Shown: one piece after another, positions 18,278-27,798 of the stretch
How the letters are laid out: every line of letters begins with the position of its first letter
How positions within the stretch are numbered: the first letter of the stretch is position 1
From: JBJGXI01 sp045635475
Lineage (GTDB): Bacteria > Bacillota > Bacilli > Bacillales > Amphibacillaceae
Direction: 5' to 3'
DNA length: 46,301 nucleotides
Assembly (NCBI RefSeq): GCF_045635475.1
Contig: NZ_JBJGXI010000045.1
Coordinates: forward strand, 1-46,301
Program-made: the position numbers and the translations under genes
Notes under the pieces: model-generated
Told to the model about the DNA's origin: nothing
The model's database searches: none
Seen by the model: only the letters and a program-made list of their open reading frames with translations

Positions 18278-19228
18278 ATGAAATCTGAACTTAACCAAGA
18301 GGTTGACGTTAGAATTAAAGCCAAAAAGAACAATCATATTAAGAAACTTTGGAAGGATCGATACATCTATCTCCTTTTGTTACCAGGCATTTTATTTTTC
18401 TTAGTTTATAAATATTTGCCTATGGGTGGATTAATTATCGCCTTTCAAGATTTCAGTCCGTTTCAAGGATACTTTGGTAGTCCGTGGGTCGGATTTGAAC
18501 ATTTCCAACGTATATTCAATACAGATGAAGTGTTACAAGTCATATGGAACACGTTAGTGCTATCTTTCTTGCAAATTTTTGTATCTTTCCCAGTATCAAT
18601 AGTTTTAGCTCTTATGCTAAATGAAGTGAGAAATGAAGTGTACAAACGAACAATCCAATCGATTATCTATTTGCCTCACTTTCTATCTTGGGTAATCATT
18701 GTAGGTTTATCTGTTATTTTCCTTCGTGGTGAAGGGATTCTAAATAGTGTTTTCACCTCATTTGGATTTGAAGCCATTCCATTTTTGACTAGTGAGGATT
18801 GGTTTAGACCATTAATCACGCTGCAAAACATTTGGAAAGAAAGTGGTTGGGGGACAATCATATTCCTTGCTGCAATGGCTGGTGTAAGTCCTCACCTTTA
18901 TGAAGCGGCCATGATCGATGGCGCCAACAGATGGAGAAGAATATGGCACGTTACATTACCAGCTATACGAAGCACCATCATTATCTTATTGATTCTAAAA
19001 TTAGGGAATGTAATGGAATCGGGTTTTGAACACATATTTTTAATGCTAAACCCATTTAACAGAGACATTGGTAATGTATTAGATACATTCGTTTATTTTA
19101 AAGGGGTGCAACAAGCGGATTATAGCTTTGCGACAGCGGTTGGTTTGTTTAAAGGCCTCGTAGGATTAATCTTGGTTGTTGGTGCCAATAGACTGGCGAA
19201 GCGTTTCGGAGAACAAGGACTTTATTAA
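18278..19228 (+). CDS. Sugar ABC transporter permease, LplB/YteP type
   Basis: Integral membrane subunit (316 aa) of a CUT1-family carbohydrate importer. After a basic N-terminus come about six hydrophobic segments, the signature PMGGLIIAFQDFSPFQGYFG typical of LplB-type permeases, and the EAA loop that contacts the ATPase, EAAMIDGANRWRRIWHVTLP. The ATG follows GAGGGGGG at a normal distance. The second permease and the binding lipoprotein follow in order, a standard three-gene layout for oligosaccharide import in Bacillaceae and Paenibacillaceae. No ATPase gene is present in the window; B. subtilis systems of this kind share MsmX. Confidence 0.93.
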   Translation: MKSELNQEVDVRIKAKKNNHIKKLWKDRYIYLLLLPGILFFLVYKYLPMGGLIIAFQDFSPFQGYFGSPWVGFEHFQRIFNTDEVLQVIWNTLVLSFLQIFVSFPVSIVLALMLNEVRNEVYKRTIQSIIYLPHFLSWVIIVGLSVIFLRGEGILNSVFTSFGFEAIPFLTSEDWFRPLITLQNIWKESGWGTIIFLAAMAGVSPHLYEAAMIDGANRWRRIWHVTLPAIRSTIIILLILKLGNVMESGFEHIFLMLNPFNRDIGNVLDTFVYFKGVQQADYSFATAVGLFKGLVGLILVVGANRLAKRFGEQGLY

Positions 19229-19266
19229 AAAGTTCAAATAGAATACAAACAGGGGAGTGACACTCA

Positions 19267-20136
19267 ATGGGACATCAAACACGGTCCGAAAAAATATTTG
19301 ACATAGCTAACTACGTTCTATTAGCCGTTATCGCTTTTATTATGTTTTTCCCATTACTTTATGTATTTTCTGTATCGTTTTCTTCTATGCATGACTTTAT
19401 TACAAAAGACTTTATTTTGTGGCCAGAAAATTGGGAAACAAAAGCTTATCAATATATCTTTGGAAATGATCAGTTTATTCGCTCTATCTTTGTGAGTATA
19501 TATGTGACAATTGTTGGCACGTTTATTAACTTGTTCTTTACTTCGACAATGGCATATGGACTTACACGTAATGCACAAGGGCAAAAGTTCATTTTGATGG
19601 CAGTAGTATTTTCATTAATCTTCCAAGCGGGGATGATACCTACTTATCTTATCGTAAACAATACAGGTTTAATGGATACAACGTGGGCATTAATGTTACC
19701 AATTGCAATTGCTCCTTTTAATTTAATTGTAATGCGTCAGTTTTTCATGAATATTCCGAATGAACTGACTGAATCGGCACACGTTGATGGAGCAAATGAA
19801 CTACAAATTTTTTGGAAAATCATTCTACCATTATCCAAACCAGCATTGGCTGCTATCGGATTATTTTATGCAGTAAACCATTGGAATAACTATTTCCATG
19901 CCATGCTATATATTACCGATCCGGCGAAATGGCCAATACAAGTTGTGTTAAGACAAATGGTAATCACGCAAGACATGACAATTAACCCAGAAGAAATCTT
20001 CCAAGGGGCGCCACCACCGCCAGAAACAATACAGATGGCAGCAATTATAGTAGCAACTATACCAATATTAATTGTTTATCCATTTCTACAAAAGCACTTT
20101 GCTAAGGGGGTGATGCTAGGAGCGGTAAAGGGATAA
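19267..20136 (+). CDS. Sugar ABC transporter permease, YtcP type
   Basis: Second membrane subunit (289 aa) of the importer, 38 bp after the first permease gene. It has about six hydrophobic segments, the typical SVSFSSMHDF region, the EAA loop ESAHVDGANELQIFWKIILP and the C-terminal ending KHFAKGVMLGAVKG that marks YtcP-like permeases. It should form a heterodimer with the preceding LplB-type protein and receive substrate from the following lipoprotein. Substrate specificity cannot be told from the permease; the surrounding sulfatases and hexosaminidase suggest a sulfated or amino-sugar oligosaccharide (inference). Confidence 0.93.
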   Translation: MGHQTRSEKIFDIANYVLLAVIAFIMFFPLLYVFSVSFSSMHDFITKDFILWPENWETKAYQYIFGNDQFIRSIFVSIYVTIVGTFINLFFTSTMAYGLTRNAQGQKFILMAVVFSLIFQAGMIPTYLIVNNTGLMDTTWALMLPIAIAPFNLIVMRQFFMNIPNELTESAHVDGANELQIFWKIILPLSKPALAAIGLFYAVNHWNNYFHAMLYITDPAKWPIQVVLRQMVITQDMTINPEEIFQGAPPPPETIQMAAIIVATIPILIVYPFLQKHFAKGVMLGAVKG

Positions 20137-20190
20137 ACATCTATTGATGGACAAAAGTTTCAATTAAAATTATAATAGGGGGTTTTAAAA

Positions 20191-21837
20191 TTGAAATTGA
20201 AAAATCTTTTGTATCTTTTGGCAATCTTGTTTTTAACGATAGGGTTAGTAGCTTGTTCCAATGGTGATGAAACTACTAATAATGATAATGAAGGCGATAA
20301 AGGGTCAGAAACGGAAAACACAGATAATGAGGAACCAGCAGAAGAACCATCAGAAGATGACACAACATATACCATTACTGCTCTAGATTTCAATCCAACG
20401 GCTGTAGCCAAGGATGGACCTGGTGTTGCAATGATCAATGAAAGATTCAATATCGATTATCAGGTTGATATTGCATTGAAGGATGGATATAAAGAAAAAT
20501 TAACCACTACTTTTTCAACGGGAAGTATTCCTGATCTAGTTGGATTTGAAGGTGGAGATGCGAACTATGTTAAATATGCGAAACAAAACGCTTTCTTACC
20601 ATTAGATGATTATATTGATGATTATCCTACACTACAACGTGTACCTGATGCAATTTGGGATAGTTTGAGAGTAGATGGTAAAATTTATGCAATCCCTAAC
20701 TATCTTAACCCGGCACCACAATCAACAGCTATCCGTACCGATTGGTTAGAAAATTTAGGTTTAGAAATGCCAACGAATTATGAAGAATTAAAAGAAGTTG
20801 CTCTTGCATTTACAAATGATGATCCCGATGGAAATGGAGAAGATGATACGTATGGTATCTTGACAACTGTAGGGCCAAATAACATTTTCCCATTCCACGC
20901 ACAAGGACCTTATTGGGATCCGGAAACTTATTATACTAAAAATGAAGATGGAAACTTCATCCCTACTCGTATAGGCGATGGATGGAAAGAATTAGTTACA
21001 ATGTTCCATGATTTATATCAAGAGGGAGCATTGAATCGAGATTTCCACACACTTTCTACACAAGACGGTAATACAGAGTTTTATTCTGGTAAAACGGGAA
21101 TTTGGATTTTCAGTATTTGGACAGGATTTGATGAGTATGCTAGAACGCTTGTAGACTTAGAGCCAAATGCTTCTATTGCGCCAATTCCAGCGTTCGAAGA
21201 TCCAACAGGCAAAACAGGTTGGAAAATGAATAGAGGTTACAGCTCACTAACTACACTTTCGGCTGAATTAGCTGGTGATGAAGGTAAAATTAAAAGAATC
21301 CTTGACATGATTGAGTTTGGTAGACAGTATTATCCTGAAGAAGAACAAACACCAGATAATGAGGATTTCGATTGGATCCAAGGTAAAGAAGGTCAAGGCT
21401 ATAGTATGGTAGATGGAAAAGCAGAACAAGTTGAGACTGCTTCAGCAGACGGTTTAGCACCAGAACATTATTTACCAGATGCAAAACCATATTTGCCGGA
21501 AGAAGCAAATCCTTCTGAATGGAAAAATCTTCAAACAGAAGTTTTACAAAATGCAGGTCAAAAGTTTGAAGAAATGCACAAGCAGCAAGACTATTTCTAT
21601 CAAAAGAGACTATTAGTTCAATCTCCAACAGAAAATGAACTTGGTCAAGAATTGAAGCAATTCTTAGTTGATGAGCATGCAAAAATGATCGTTGGCGAAC
21701 GTCCGCTATCTGATTGGGATGCTGTTGTAGAAGAATGGTATGCAATGGGCGGAGATAAAATTGTTGAAGAATACAATCAAGCCTTTGAAGAGCAGGACTT
21801 AGTAGACTTTGATGGTTGGATTGAAGTAGGCGAATAA
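20191..21837 (+). CDS. Extracellular solute-binding lipoprotein of the sugar importer
   Basis: Substrate-binding protein (548 aa) tethered to the outer face of the membrane. The TTG start follows AGGGGG. A lipoprotein signal peptide ends in the lipobox LVAC, with Cys22 as the lipidated residue, followed by an Asp/Glu/Asn-rich linker (23-55). The rest fits the long YtcQ/LipO-type solute-binding proteins that partner LplB/YtcP permeases. It is the last gene of the importer operon and is closed by a terminator at 21850-21882. The ligand is unknown; the size suits oligosaccharides. Confidence 0.92.
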   Translation: MKLKNLLYLLAILFLTIGLVACSNGDETTNNDNEGDKGSETENTDNEEPAEEPSEDDTTYTITALDFNPTAVAKDGPGVAMINERFNIDYQVDIALKDGYKEKLTTTFSTGSIPDLVGFEGGDANYVKYAKQNAFLPLDDYIDDYPTLQRVPDAIWDSLRVDGKIYAIPNYLNPAPQSTAIRTDWLENLGLEMPTNYEELKEVALAFTNDDPDGNGEDDTYGILTTVGPNNIFPFHAQGPYWDPETYYTKNEDGNFIPTRIGDGWKELVTMFHDLYQEGALNRDFHTLSTQDGNTEFYSGKTGIWIFSIWTGFDEYARTLVDLEPNASIAPIPAFEDPTGKTGWKMNRGYSSLTTLSAELAGDEGKIKRILDMIEFGRQYYPEEEQTPDNEDFDWIQGKEGQGYSMVDGKAEQVETASADGLAPEHYLPDAKPYLPEEANPSEWKNLQTEVLQNAGQKFEEMHKQQDYFYQKRLLVQSPTENELGQELKQFLVDEHAKMIVGERPLSDWDAVVEEWYAMGGDKIVEEYNQAFEEQDLVDFDGWIEVGE

Positions 21838-21849
21838 TAGAAGTTATTA

Positions 21850-21882
21850 GGGGTTTGGGAATTTAACTTCCCAAGCCCTTTA
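21850..21882 (+). terminator. Terminator after the importer operon
   Basis: GGGGTTTGGGAA pairs with TTCCCAAGCCC (one U-U or bulge position) and is followed by TTTATTTC. It lies 12 bases after the lipoprotein stop codon. The rest of the gap to 22165 holds the MITE-like element and AT-rich sequence. Confidence 0.8.
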
Positions 21883-21956
21883 TTTCAAATATACCTAGTT
21901 AAATGAAAAGAATAAGATGTTTTTTATTATCAAAAAAAAATCTTTTTAAAAGATTT

Positions 21957-22071
21957 AGTCAATTTCATAATACTGATTTTTAGCTACATGCTTCCATATA
22001 TAGTCTGATTAAACCGTCTCCGAACTATATATGGAAGCACATAGCTGTATAAGGTAATTATGAAATTGACT
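21957..22071. mobile_element. MITE-like hairpin element, full copy (115 bp)
   Basis: Ends AGTCAATTTCATAAT and its inverted copy. An inner arm (from AGCTACATGCTTCC) pairs with GGAAGCACATAGCT, so nearly the whole element folds into one long hairpin with the loop CTGATTAAACCGTCTCCG. The copy at 27799-27912 keeps the ends and loop, while the inner arms differ with matching changes on both sides. It ends 94 bp before the next start codon. Confidence 0.8.
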
Positions 22072-22165
22072 CAGATTACATATAAATTTTTTCTAATTAA
22101 TAATTTTGTGATTTTCAATATTATATAAATCTATCAAGTTAAGTAGGATTCGGGAGTGATAACAT

Positions 22166-23176
22166 ATGAACATATTGGTAACCATGCCTCGAGGTCACGT
22201 TCGAGAATCGTTCATTCCAAATAATATAGCTAAACAGTTAGAATCACTAGGTAAAGTAACATGGAATCATAAAACAGAACAATTCAAGACTGAAGAATTC
22301 CGAGAGAAGTTAATGGATGCAGATGTTTGTATCACAGGATGGGGTTGTCCTAAGTTTGATAAGCAAGTATTGGAAGATAATAATAAATTACGTTTAGTAG
22401 CACATACAGGCGGATCAGTTGGAGCAATCATGAGTGACTACTTATTCGAAAAGAATATTAAAGTAATTAGTGGTAATTATTTATACGCAGAGTCTGTTGC
22501 AGAAAGTGCTATTGCTTATATGCTATCTTCCTTACGTAATATTCCATTCTACAGTAGCGAAATGAACGCAGGTCGATGGTGGTCGAACGATTCCCCAAGT
22601 GAAGGATTATTTGAACAAAGAGTTGGACTAGTTGGATTTGGATTGATCGCTAAAGAGGTTGTTAAGATGCTAAAACCTTTTCGCAATGAAATTCTAGTGT
22701 ACGATCCATATATAAAAAAAGACGATTTGGCTTTGTATAAGGAATATGCCGTAAAGGAATCAACTTTAAAAGAAATATTCTCGACCTGTAAGATCATCTC
22801 ACTTCATACAGCGCTAACTCCTGAAACTCAAAAAATGATTAACAAGGAGTTACTAGAATTAATTCCTGAAGGAGCTATTCTAATTAACACAGCTCGAGGC
22901 AAGCTAATAGACGAGAGCGTTCTAGAATTAGAATTACAGAAAGATAGATTTAAAGCTGCGCTCGATGTATTCGAAGAAGAGCCGTTACCTGAAACAAGTA
23001 AGCTAAGAGGACTAAATAATGTTATATTAATGCCGCATAAGGGTGGCCCAACCGTTGATAGAAGAAAACATGTTACAGCTGCATTAATAATAGATATTGT
23101 TAATTTTTTCAATAATAAGCCTATGAAGAATGAAATTACTTTTCAGTATGCAAGTACAATGACTAGGAAGCTATAA
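22166..23176 (+). CDS. D-2-hydroxyacid dehydrogenase family protein, first of two
   Basis: NAD(P)-dependent oxidoreductase of 336 aa, related to phosphoglycerate dehydrogenase. The cofactor-binding segment VGLVGFGLIAKEV has the GxG start of the fingerprint but Ala in place of the third glycine. Catalytic residues of the family are visible: Arg in INTARGKL, Glu in DVFEEEPLP and His in LMPHKGG. The ATG follows GGGAGTG. It precedes a sulfatase and the hexosaminidase, and a related enzyme lies at 36698-37705 before another sulfatase, so a role in oxidising or reducing a sugar acid from the polysaccharide is likely. Phosphoglycerate dehydrogenase proper is less likely because the ACT or ASB domains are missing. 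Confidence 0.85.
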   Translation: MNILVTMPRGHVRESFIPNNIAKQLESLGKVTWNHKTEQFKTEEFREKLMDADVCITGWGCPKFDKQVLEDNNKLRLVAHTGGSVGAIMSDYLFEKNIKVISGNYLYAESVAESAIAYMLSSLRNIPFYSSEMNAGRWWSNDSPSEGLFEQRVGLVGFGLIAKEVVKMLKPFRNEILVYDPYIKKDDLALYKEYAVKESTLKEIFSTCKIISLHTALTPETQKMINKELLELIPEGAILINTARGKLIDESVLELELQKDRFKAALDVFEEEPLPETSKLRGLNNVILMPHKGGPTVDRRKHVTAALIIDIVNFFNNKPMKNEITFQYASTMTRKL

Positions 23177-23208
23177 TGTGGGTGTAAACACTTTAAAGAA
23201 AGTACTCG

Positions 23209-23390
23209 GTATTTAACCAGCAGAGGAGGCCGAACGGAGAGGCTACATAACCGCTTATTTCGCTTGTGAAGTTCCAGTTGCGATGATTTGTCGGACACTA
23301 TGGTTCTTAATTGCACATAAAACAAATTCGCACAAATAAGTATGCTGGTGGTCGTCAGCGTCCCACCGCCGCACAGGATTCTAGATATTT
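23209..23390. repeat. Dispersed repeat, type 2, copy B (diverged)
   Basis: Shares ordered blocks with 16141-16345: AACCAGCAGAGG, CGCTTATTT, GCGATGATTTG, ACAAATTCGCACAAATAAGT and GCTGGTGG. It fills most of the gap between the dehydrogenase and the sulfatase gene. No promoter or gene is recognisable in it. Confidence 0.5.
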
Positions 23391-23450
23391 CATGCAATAA
23401 AAGCAAACAGGCTAAAATTTTAATATCAAATAAAGGGAGAAGTGAGTTAA

Positions 23451-24821
23451 ATGGCTAGCCCAAATGTTAAACAACCAAATGTTATCGTGTTTTTCACTGA
23501 CCAACAACGATGGGATACGACAGGCGTACACGGTAATCCGATGGGACTGACACCTTACTTTGATCGAATGGCTCAAAATGGGACAGATGTTCATCATTCT
23601 TTTACATGCCAACCGGTGTGTGGACCTGCCAGATCTTGCTTGCAATCTGGAATGTATGCTACAGAATCAGGATGCTATCGAAATGGAATTCCCTTGCCAC
23701 AAGATTTAAAAACATTAGCGCATCATTTTGGGGATGCAGGTTATCAAACAGGATATATAGGTAAATGGCACCTTGCTGACGAAGAGCCTGTTCCAGCTGA
23801 AAAACGAGGGGGGTATGATTACTGGTTAGCAGCGAATATACTTGAATTTAGCTCTGATTCCTATAACGCAGTTGTATATAACAATGATAATCAACCGGTA
23901 AAATTACCTGGTTACCGCGTCGATGCGTTGACGGATGCTGCCATTCGTTATATAGACGATCACAAAGAAAATCCTTTCTTTCTTTTTCTTTCCCATTTGG
24001 AACCACATCATCAAAATTATTTAGATGATTATCCAGCACCTACTGGATATCGGGAAAACTATCTTTCAAATTATACTCCACCAGACCTTGCTGCATTGGG
24101 TGGAACAAGCCATCAGCACTTACCAGGCTATTATGGGATGGTCAAGCGATTGGATGAAGCGTTTGGAAGACTATTAGATTCGCTAAGAAGTTTAGATTTA
24201 TTAGATAACACGGTTATATTATTCACATCAGATCACGGTTGTCATTTTAAAACTCGTGGAAATGAGTATAAACGAACATGTCATGATAGCTCGATTCGTG
24301 TTCCTACTGCTTTTCAAGGACCTGGTTTCGATGGAGGAGGTAGAATCAAAGAATTAATTAGTTTAATAGATCTTCCACCTACGTTGTTGGATGCAGCAGG
24401 TATAAAGGTTCCTGAAGAAATGCAGGGTAAATCGATTCTACCTTTATTAAATGGAAAAAAATCAGAGTGGCCAAAAGAAGTATTTATGCAAATGAGCGAG
24501 ACACAGCTGGCACGATCTATCAGAACGCACCGCTGGAAATATAGTGTGAAGGCGAAGGATAAAGATCCGATAGCTGAATCTTGCTCGGATGTATATTATG
24601 AAGATGCGCTATATGATCTTCAAGCAGATCCTTATGAATTAACGAATCTTATCGGTTTTGAATCGCATCAAGAGGTAGCGAATGGCCTAAAGCAACGATT
24701 AATTAACAAGATGGTGGAAGTTGGGGAACAAAAACCAAGAATAATATCAGCAGCCTCAGTGCAAAGCGGACAACGCAAAGTATCTCTGAATGAATTAAGT
24801 GGTGATTATATACATTACTGA
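23451..24821 (+). CDS. Sulfatase (type I, formylglycine-dependent), first of three
   Basis: Cytoplasmic enzyme of 456 aa that should remove sulfate esters from sugars. It begins with the family start NVIVFFTDQQRWD (metal-binding Asp17), then the sulfatase signature CGPARSCLQSG, where Cys57 is the residue converted to formylglycine; the usual CxPSR is CxPAR here. GKWHL and TSDHGCHF are further family motifs. There is no signal peptide, so substrates must be imported first. The Cys form needs an activating enzyme (anSME- or FGE-type), which is not in this window. It is followed 74 bp later by the hexosaminidase. The sulfate position cleaved cannot be told. Confidence 0.92.
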   Translation: MASPNVKQPNVIVFFTDQQRWDTTGVHGNPMGLTPYFDRMAQNGTDVHHSFTCQPVCGPARSCLQSGMYATESGCYRNGIPLPQDLKTLAHHFGDAGYQTGYIGKWHLADEEPVPAEKRGGYDYWLAANILEFSSDSYNAVVYNNDNQPVKLPGYRVDALTDAAIRYIDDHKENPFFLFLSHLEPHHQNYLDDYPAPTGYRENYLSNYTPPDLAALGGTSHQHLPGYYGMVKRLDEAFGRLLDSLRSLDLLDNTVILFTSDHGCHFKTRGNEYKRTCHDSSIRVPTAFQGPGFDGGGRIKELISLIDLPPTLLDAAGIKVPEEMQGKSILPLLNGKKSEWPKEVFMQMSETQLARSIRTHRWKYSVKAKDKDPIAESCSDVYYEDALYDLQADPYELTNLIGFESHQEVANGLKQRLINKMVEVGEQKPRIISAASVQSGQRKVSLNELSGDYIHY

Positions 24822-24895
24822 TTTTTAAGTTACTATCCTGGTTTGTTACAGATAGTAAGTATCCGTCTTAACTCTAGTAGAGAGGAGAAATTAGA

Positions 24896-26776
24896 GTGAA
24901 CATTAAATTCGAAGGTAACCTTGATGAATTACAAGAAGGTATTGATCGATTAAGTAAAGCGTTAGAATTTAAACAGGCAGATAATGGTCTTTCTATAAAA
25001 GTAGAAAAAGCAAGCGGGGACTTAGAGGTTTCCTTATCAGGTGGAAGAGGCCACATCAAATATGAACAAAAAAGCCATTTTTTTAGAGCATTAGGCTTGT
25101 TTATAGAAGCCTATCAGGATAAAGAACAATTTAAAATAGTTGAAAATCCACAATTTACGATGATAGGCACAATGATTGACTGTTCGAGAAATGCAGTAAT
25201 GACCATGCCAAGTATGGAAACCTTTATTGAAAAGATAGCAATCATGGGTTTTAATATGATTATGTTGTATACTGAAGATACGTATACAATAGAGGATGAA
25301 CCTTATTTTGGACATTTGCGTGGTAGATTTACTCACAGTGAGTTGAAGCAAATTGATGATTATGCTTTTCAGTTCGGTATTGAAGTTATCCCTTGCATGC
25401 AAACACTCGGTCATATGAAAATGGTTTTAAAATGGCCAGCATATAATGAAGTGAGTGAAGATGCTGATGTTCTTCTAGCAGGGAATGAGAATACCTATCA
25501 ACTAATCGATAAAATGATTCATGCTGTTTCTTCTCCTTTTAGAAGTAATCGGATTCATATCGGCATGGATGAAGCATGGGGAATGGGTTTAGGCCGCAAC
25601 ATGCGTGAGAACGGCTATCGTGACCGGTTCGATATTTTTGTAGAACATATTAATAAAGTGATAGAAATAACAAATAAATATAAATTACGTCCGATGATAT
25701 GGAGCGATATGTTTTTTAGAATGGGTTCTAAAACGAACAAGTACACTGATTTAGAAGCGGTTATTCCAGAACATGTTTATCGCAGTGTTCCTAATGAAGT
25801 AAAGTTAGTATATTGGGACTACTATAGTCGTAGTGAAGAAATATTCCGTACTTTTATAAAGCGACACAAAAAATTTGGGCAAACGCCAATATTTGCTGGT
25901 GGGATCCTTACTTGGGGTACTTTTGGGACAAATTATGCAAGAACCTTTGAAGATGCTAACGCTGCCTTAGAGTCCTGTAAAAAAGAAGGCGTACAGGAAG
26001 TATTGACGACTATTTGGCAGGATGATGGTGCGGAAAATACGCACTTTGCTGCCCTACTCGGTTTGCAGCTTTATGCAGAGCATGCATTTGCTAAACAGTT
26101 GAGTGAAGAAAAGTTAAGAAAACGAGTCGAATTTTGTACTGGTATAGCATATGACGCGTTTATGGATTTAAGCTTATTAGATGAAATTGAGGGAACGAAT
26201 CGGGAAAATAGATGGCCACCTAATGTCTCAAAGTATGCATTGTGGCAGGATCCTTTATTAGGATTGTATGATAATGATATAAAAGGGATGAATCTTTCTA
26301 AACATTATCAAGAACTTGAAAGTACATTTGCTAACTATGTTAGTCAATATGGAGATAAGGTATATAATTTCAAGGTTGTCCATAAATTAGCTAGAGTTTT
26401 AAGCTTGAAAAGTGATCTGGGAAATAGATTGAGAGATGCTTATCTAAAAAAGAACTTGGATGAGTTAAAATATATAGCTGAAGAGAATATTTCGGATCTT
26501 TCTGGTAGATTAGAATTATTACGTAAAGAGCACAGAGCGCACTGGTTTTTAACATACAAACCGTTTGGATGGGAAGTACTGGATCTTCGTTATGGAGGAC
26601 TTACTAATCGCCTAGAAACAACTAGACAAAGGGTTTTAGATTATGTGAATGGTACCATACAATCTATTGATGAACTTGAGGCAGCAAGTCTGCCATTAGA
26701 TTTTACATCAAAAGGTCTTGGAAACGGGTTTTGGAAAAGGTATGAGAACATTGCCTCACCAAGTTTTAAAGTATAA
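24896..26776 (+). CDS. Glycoside hydrolase family 20-like beta-N-acetylhexosaminidase
   Basis: Cytoplasmic enzyme of 626 aa expected to release terminal N-acetylhexosamine (or a related amino sugar) from oligosaccharides. The GTG start follows GAGAGGAGAA. A small N-terminal alpha/beta domain (about 1-85) precedes a TIM barrel with MIDCSRNAVM near residue 93, IPCMQTLGH at 165-173 and IHIGMDEAWGMG, in which Asp225-Glu226 matches the GH20 catalytic pair. The C-terminal half (about 400-626) is helical. No signal peptide is present, in line with the neighbouring cytoplasmic sulfatase. This is the main hint that the target polymer holds an N-acetylated amino sugar. Motifs are weaker than in classical GH20, so another hexosaminidase specificity is possible. 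Confidence 0.8.
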   Translation: MNIKFEGNLDELQEGIDRLSKALEFKQADNGLSIKVEKASGDLEVSLSGGRGHIKYEQKSHFFRALGLFIEAYQDKEQFKIVENPQFTMIGTMIDCSRNAVMTMPSMETFIEKIAIMGFNMIMLYTEDTYTIEDEPYFGHLRGRFTHSELKQIDDYAFQFGIEVIPCMQTLGHMKMVLKWPAYNEVSEDADVLLAGNENTYQLIDKMIHAVSSPFRSNRIHIGMDEAWGMGLGRNMRENGYRDRFDIFVEHINKVIEITNKYKLRPMIWSDMFFRMGSKTNKYTDLEAVIPEHVYRSVPNEVKLVYWDYYSRSEEIFRTFIKRHKKFGQTPIFAGGILTWGTFGTNYARTFEDANAALESCKKEGVQEVLTTIWQDDGAENTHFAALLGLQLYAEHAFAKQLSEEKLRKRVEFCTGIAYDAFMDLSLLDEIEGTNRENRWPPNVSKYALWQDPLLGLYDNDIKGMNLSKHYQELESTFANYVSQYGDKVYNFKVVHKLARVLSLKSDLGNRLRDAYLKKNLDELKYIAEENISDLSGRLELLRKEHRAHWFLTYKPFGWEVLDLRYGGLTNRLETTRQRVLDYVNGTIQSIDELEAASLPLDFTSKGLGNGFWKRYENIASPSFKV

Positions 26777-26961
26777 CTAGCAAATAGTATACGTAAAACC
26801 CTTTTGGTTAGCAGACCACCGTGACTGATGGTTCTGAAATTAAACTAGTATTCATAAAAGATACCAGTTGGACATATGAAGATTTTTAGAGTTTTTTATA
26901 TTATTGGTCATTAAATAGGTTCTTATAGCAATCACAATAGAAAACAGAGGGGGGATAGGAG

Positions 26962-27615
26962 ATGCAATTTACAGGTTGGGCAGGTACATTTTATCGTATT
27001 AGTGATTGGGTATTCAAGTTAGCTTATGTAAATATATTATGGATGTGTTTTACTCTTATAGGATTGGTTCTTTTTGGTTTCTTTCCAGCAACTACAGCAA
27101 TGTTCGCACTAATTAGAAAGTGGTTAATGGGGGAAGAAGACCTTCCTGTATTTAAAACGTTTTGGTCTTATTATAAAAAAGAATTTAAGAAGTCAAACAA
27201 ATTAGGTTTTGTAGTCGTAATTATTGGACTGATCTTATATGTTGATTTGCAAATTATCCCAACAGGAAGCCTACCGTTTGTTATTTTAAAATGGTTATTA
27301 ATGGCCCTACTAGTAGTTTTCCTTATCATGTTAATCTACATGTTCCCAATATATGTACATTTTGATTTTCCGTTTGCCCAATATATAAAATATCCTATTC
27401 TAATGAGTATTGTTGCACCACTCCAAACAGTCTTATTGCTAATATCTTCTTATTTAGTCTATCTCATCATGATGACCGTACCGGGTTTAATTCCTTTCTT
27501 TGGAGGAAGTGCTTTATGCTTTGTATGGACGTGGATTATTTTGAATTATTTACATCGAGTACAACAAAAACAATTTGAAAAAGAAGAAGAAAAAGAAATG
27601 AAAGCTAAGGATTAA
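26962..27615 (+). CDS. YesL-like DUF624 membrane protein
   Basis: Integral membrane protein of 217 aa with about five hydrophobic segments. The N-terminal region with NILWMCFTLIGLVLFGFFPA and ATTAMFALIRKWL is characteristic of the DUF624/YesL family, which is regularly encoded beside LplB/YtcP-type importers in polysaccharide-use loci of Bacillus and Paenibacillus. Its biochemical role is not known. The C-terminus is a charged Glu/Lys tail. The ATG follows AGGGGGGATAGGAG. It ends the cluster and is followed by a strong terminator. Confidence 0.88.
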   Translation: MQFTGWAGTFYRISDWVFKLAYVNILWMCFTLIGLVLFGFFPATTAMFALIRKWLMGEEDLPVFKTFWSYYKKEFKKSNKLGFVVVIIGLILYVDLQIIPTGSLPFVILKWLLMALLVVFLIMLIYMFPIYVHFDFPFAQYIKYPILMSIVAPLQTVLLLISSYLVYLIMMTVPGLIPFFGGSALCFVWTWIILNYLHRVQQKQFEKEEEKEMKAKD

Positions 27616-27636
27616 CTGTCATTTATAGTGAAATCC

Positions 27637-27676
27637 AAAAAGGTCAACCCATTGTTATTCAAGGGGTTGACCTTTT
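27637..27676 (+). terminator. Terminator after the YesL-like gene
   Basis: AAAAGGTCAACCC (27637-27649 region) pairs with GGGTTGACCTTTT (to 27676); the A-tail/T-tail symmetry fits a rho-independent terminator. The remainder of the 388-bp gap to the next gene holds operator site 2, a promoter and a MITE-like element. Confidence 0.85.
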
Positions 27677-27742
27677 AAGTATTGTCTTGAACGTATTTAA
27701 GAGTCAAAACTTTCAATAGTATAGCTTGATATAGATACACTT

Positions 27743-27789
27743 AAAAGACACAAAAGAGACTCGTCTTTATCTGAGGTTTTCATTATAAT
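27743..27789 (+). promoter_or_regulatory. Conserved operator, site 2, overlapping a promoter
   Basis: AAAAGAC, seven bases, AGACTCGTCTTT (27743-27768) is a full match to the locus motif. TCGTCT (27761-27766) sits exactly 17 bp before TATAAT (27784-27789), so the operator's right half takes the place of the -35 box. Transcription would start near 27796, leaving a leader of about 210 bases to the aminotransferase start codon. Confidence 0.75.
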
Positions 27790-27798
27790 TAATATACT

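Noticed and set aside
21290..21745. 151-codon minus-strand frame opposite the binding-lipoprotein gene
   Set aside because: It is antisense to a clearly recognised gene, with no ribosome site or family features.
22166..23176. Phosphoglycerate dehydrogenase for serine synthesis
   Set aside because: Too short for SerA, lacks the ACT domain, and a duplicated copy accompanies a sulfatase; a sugar-acid role fits better.
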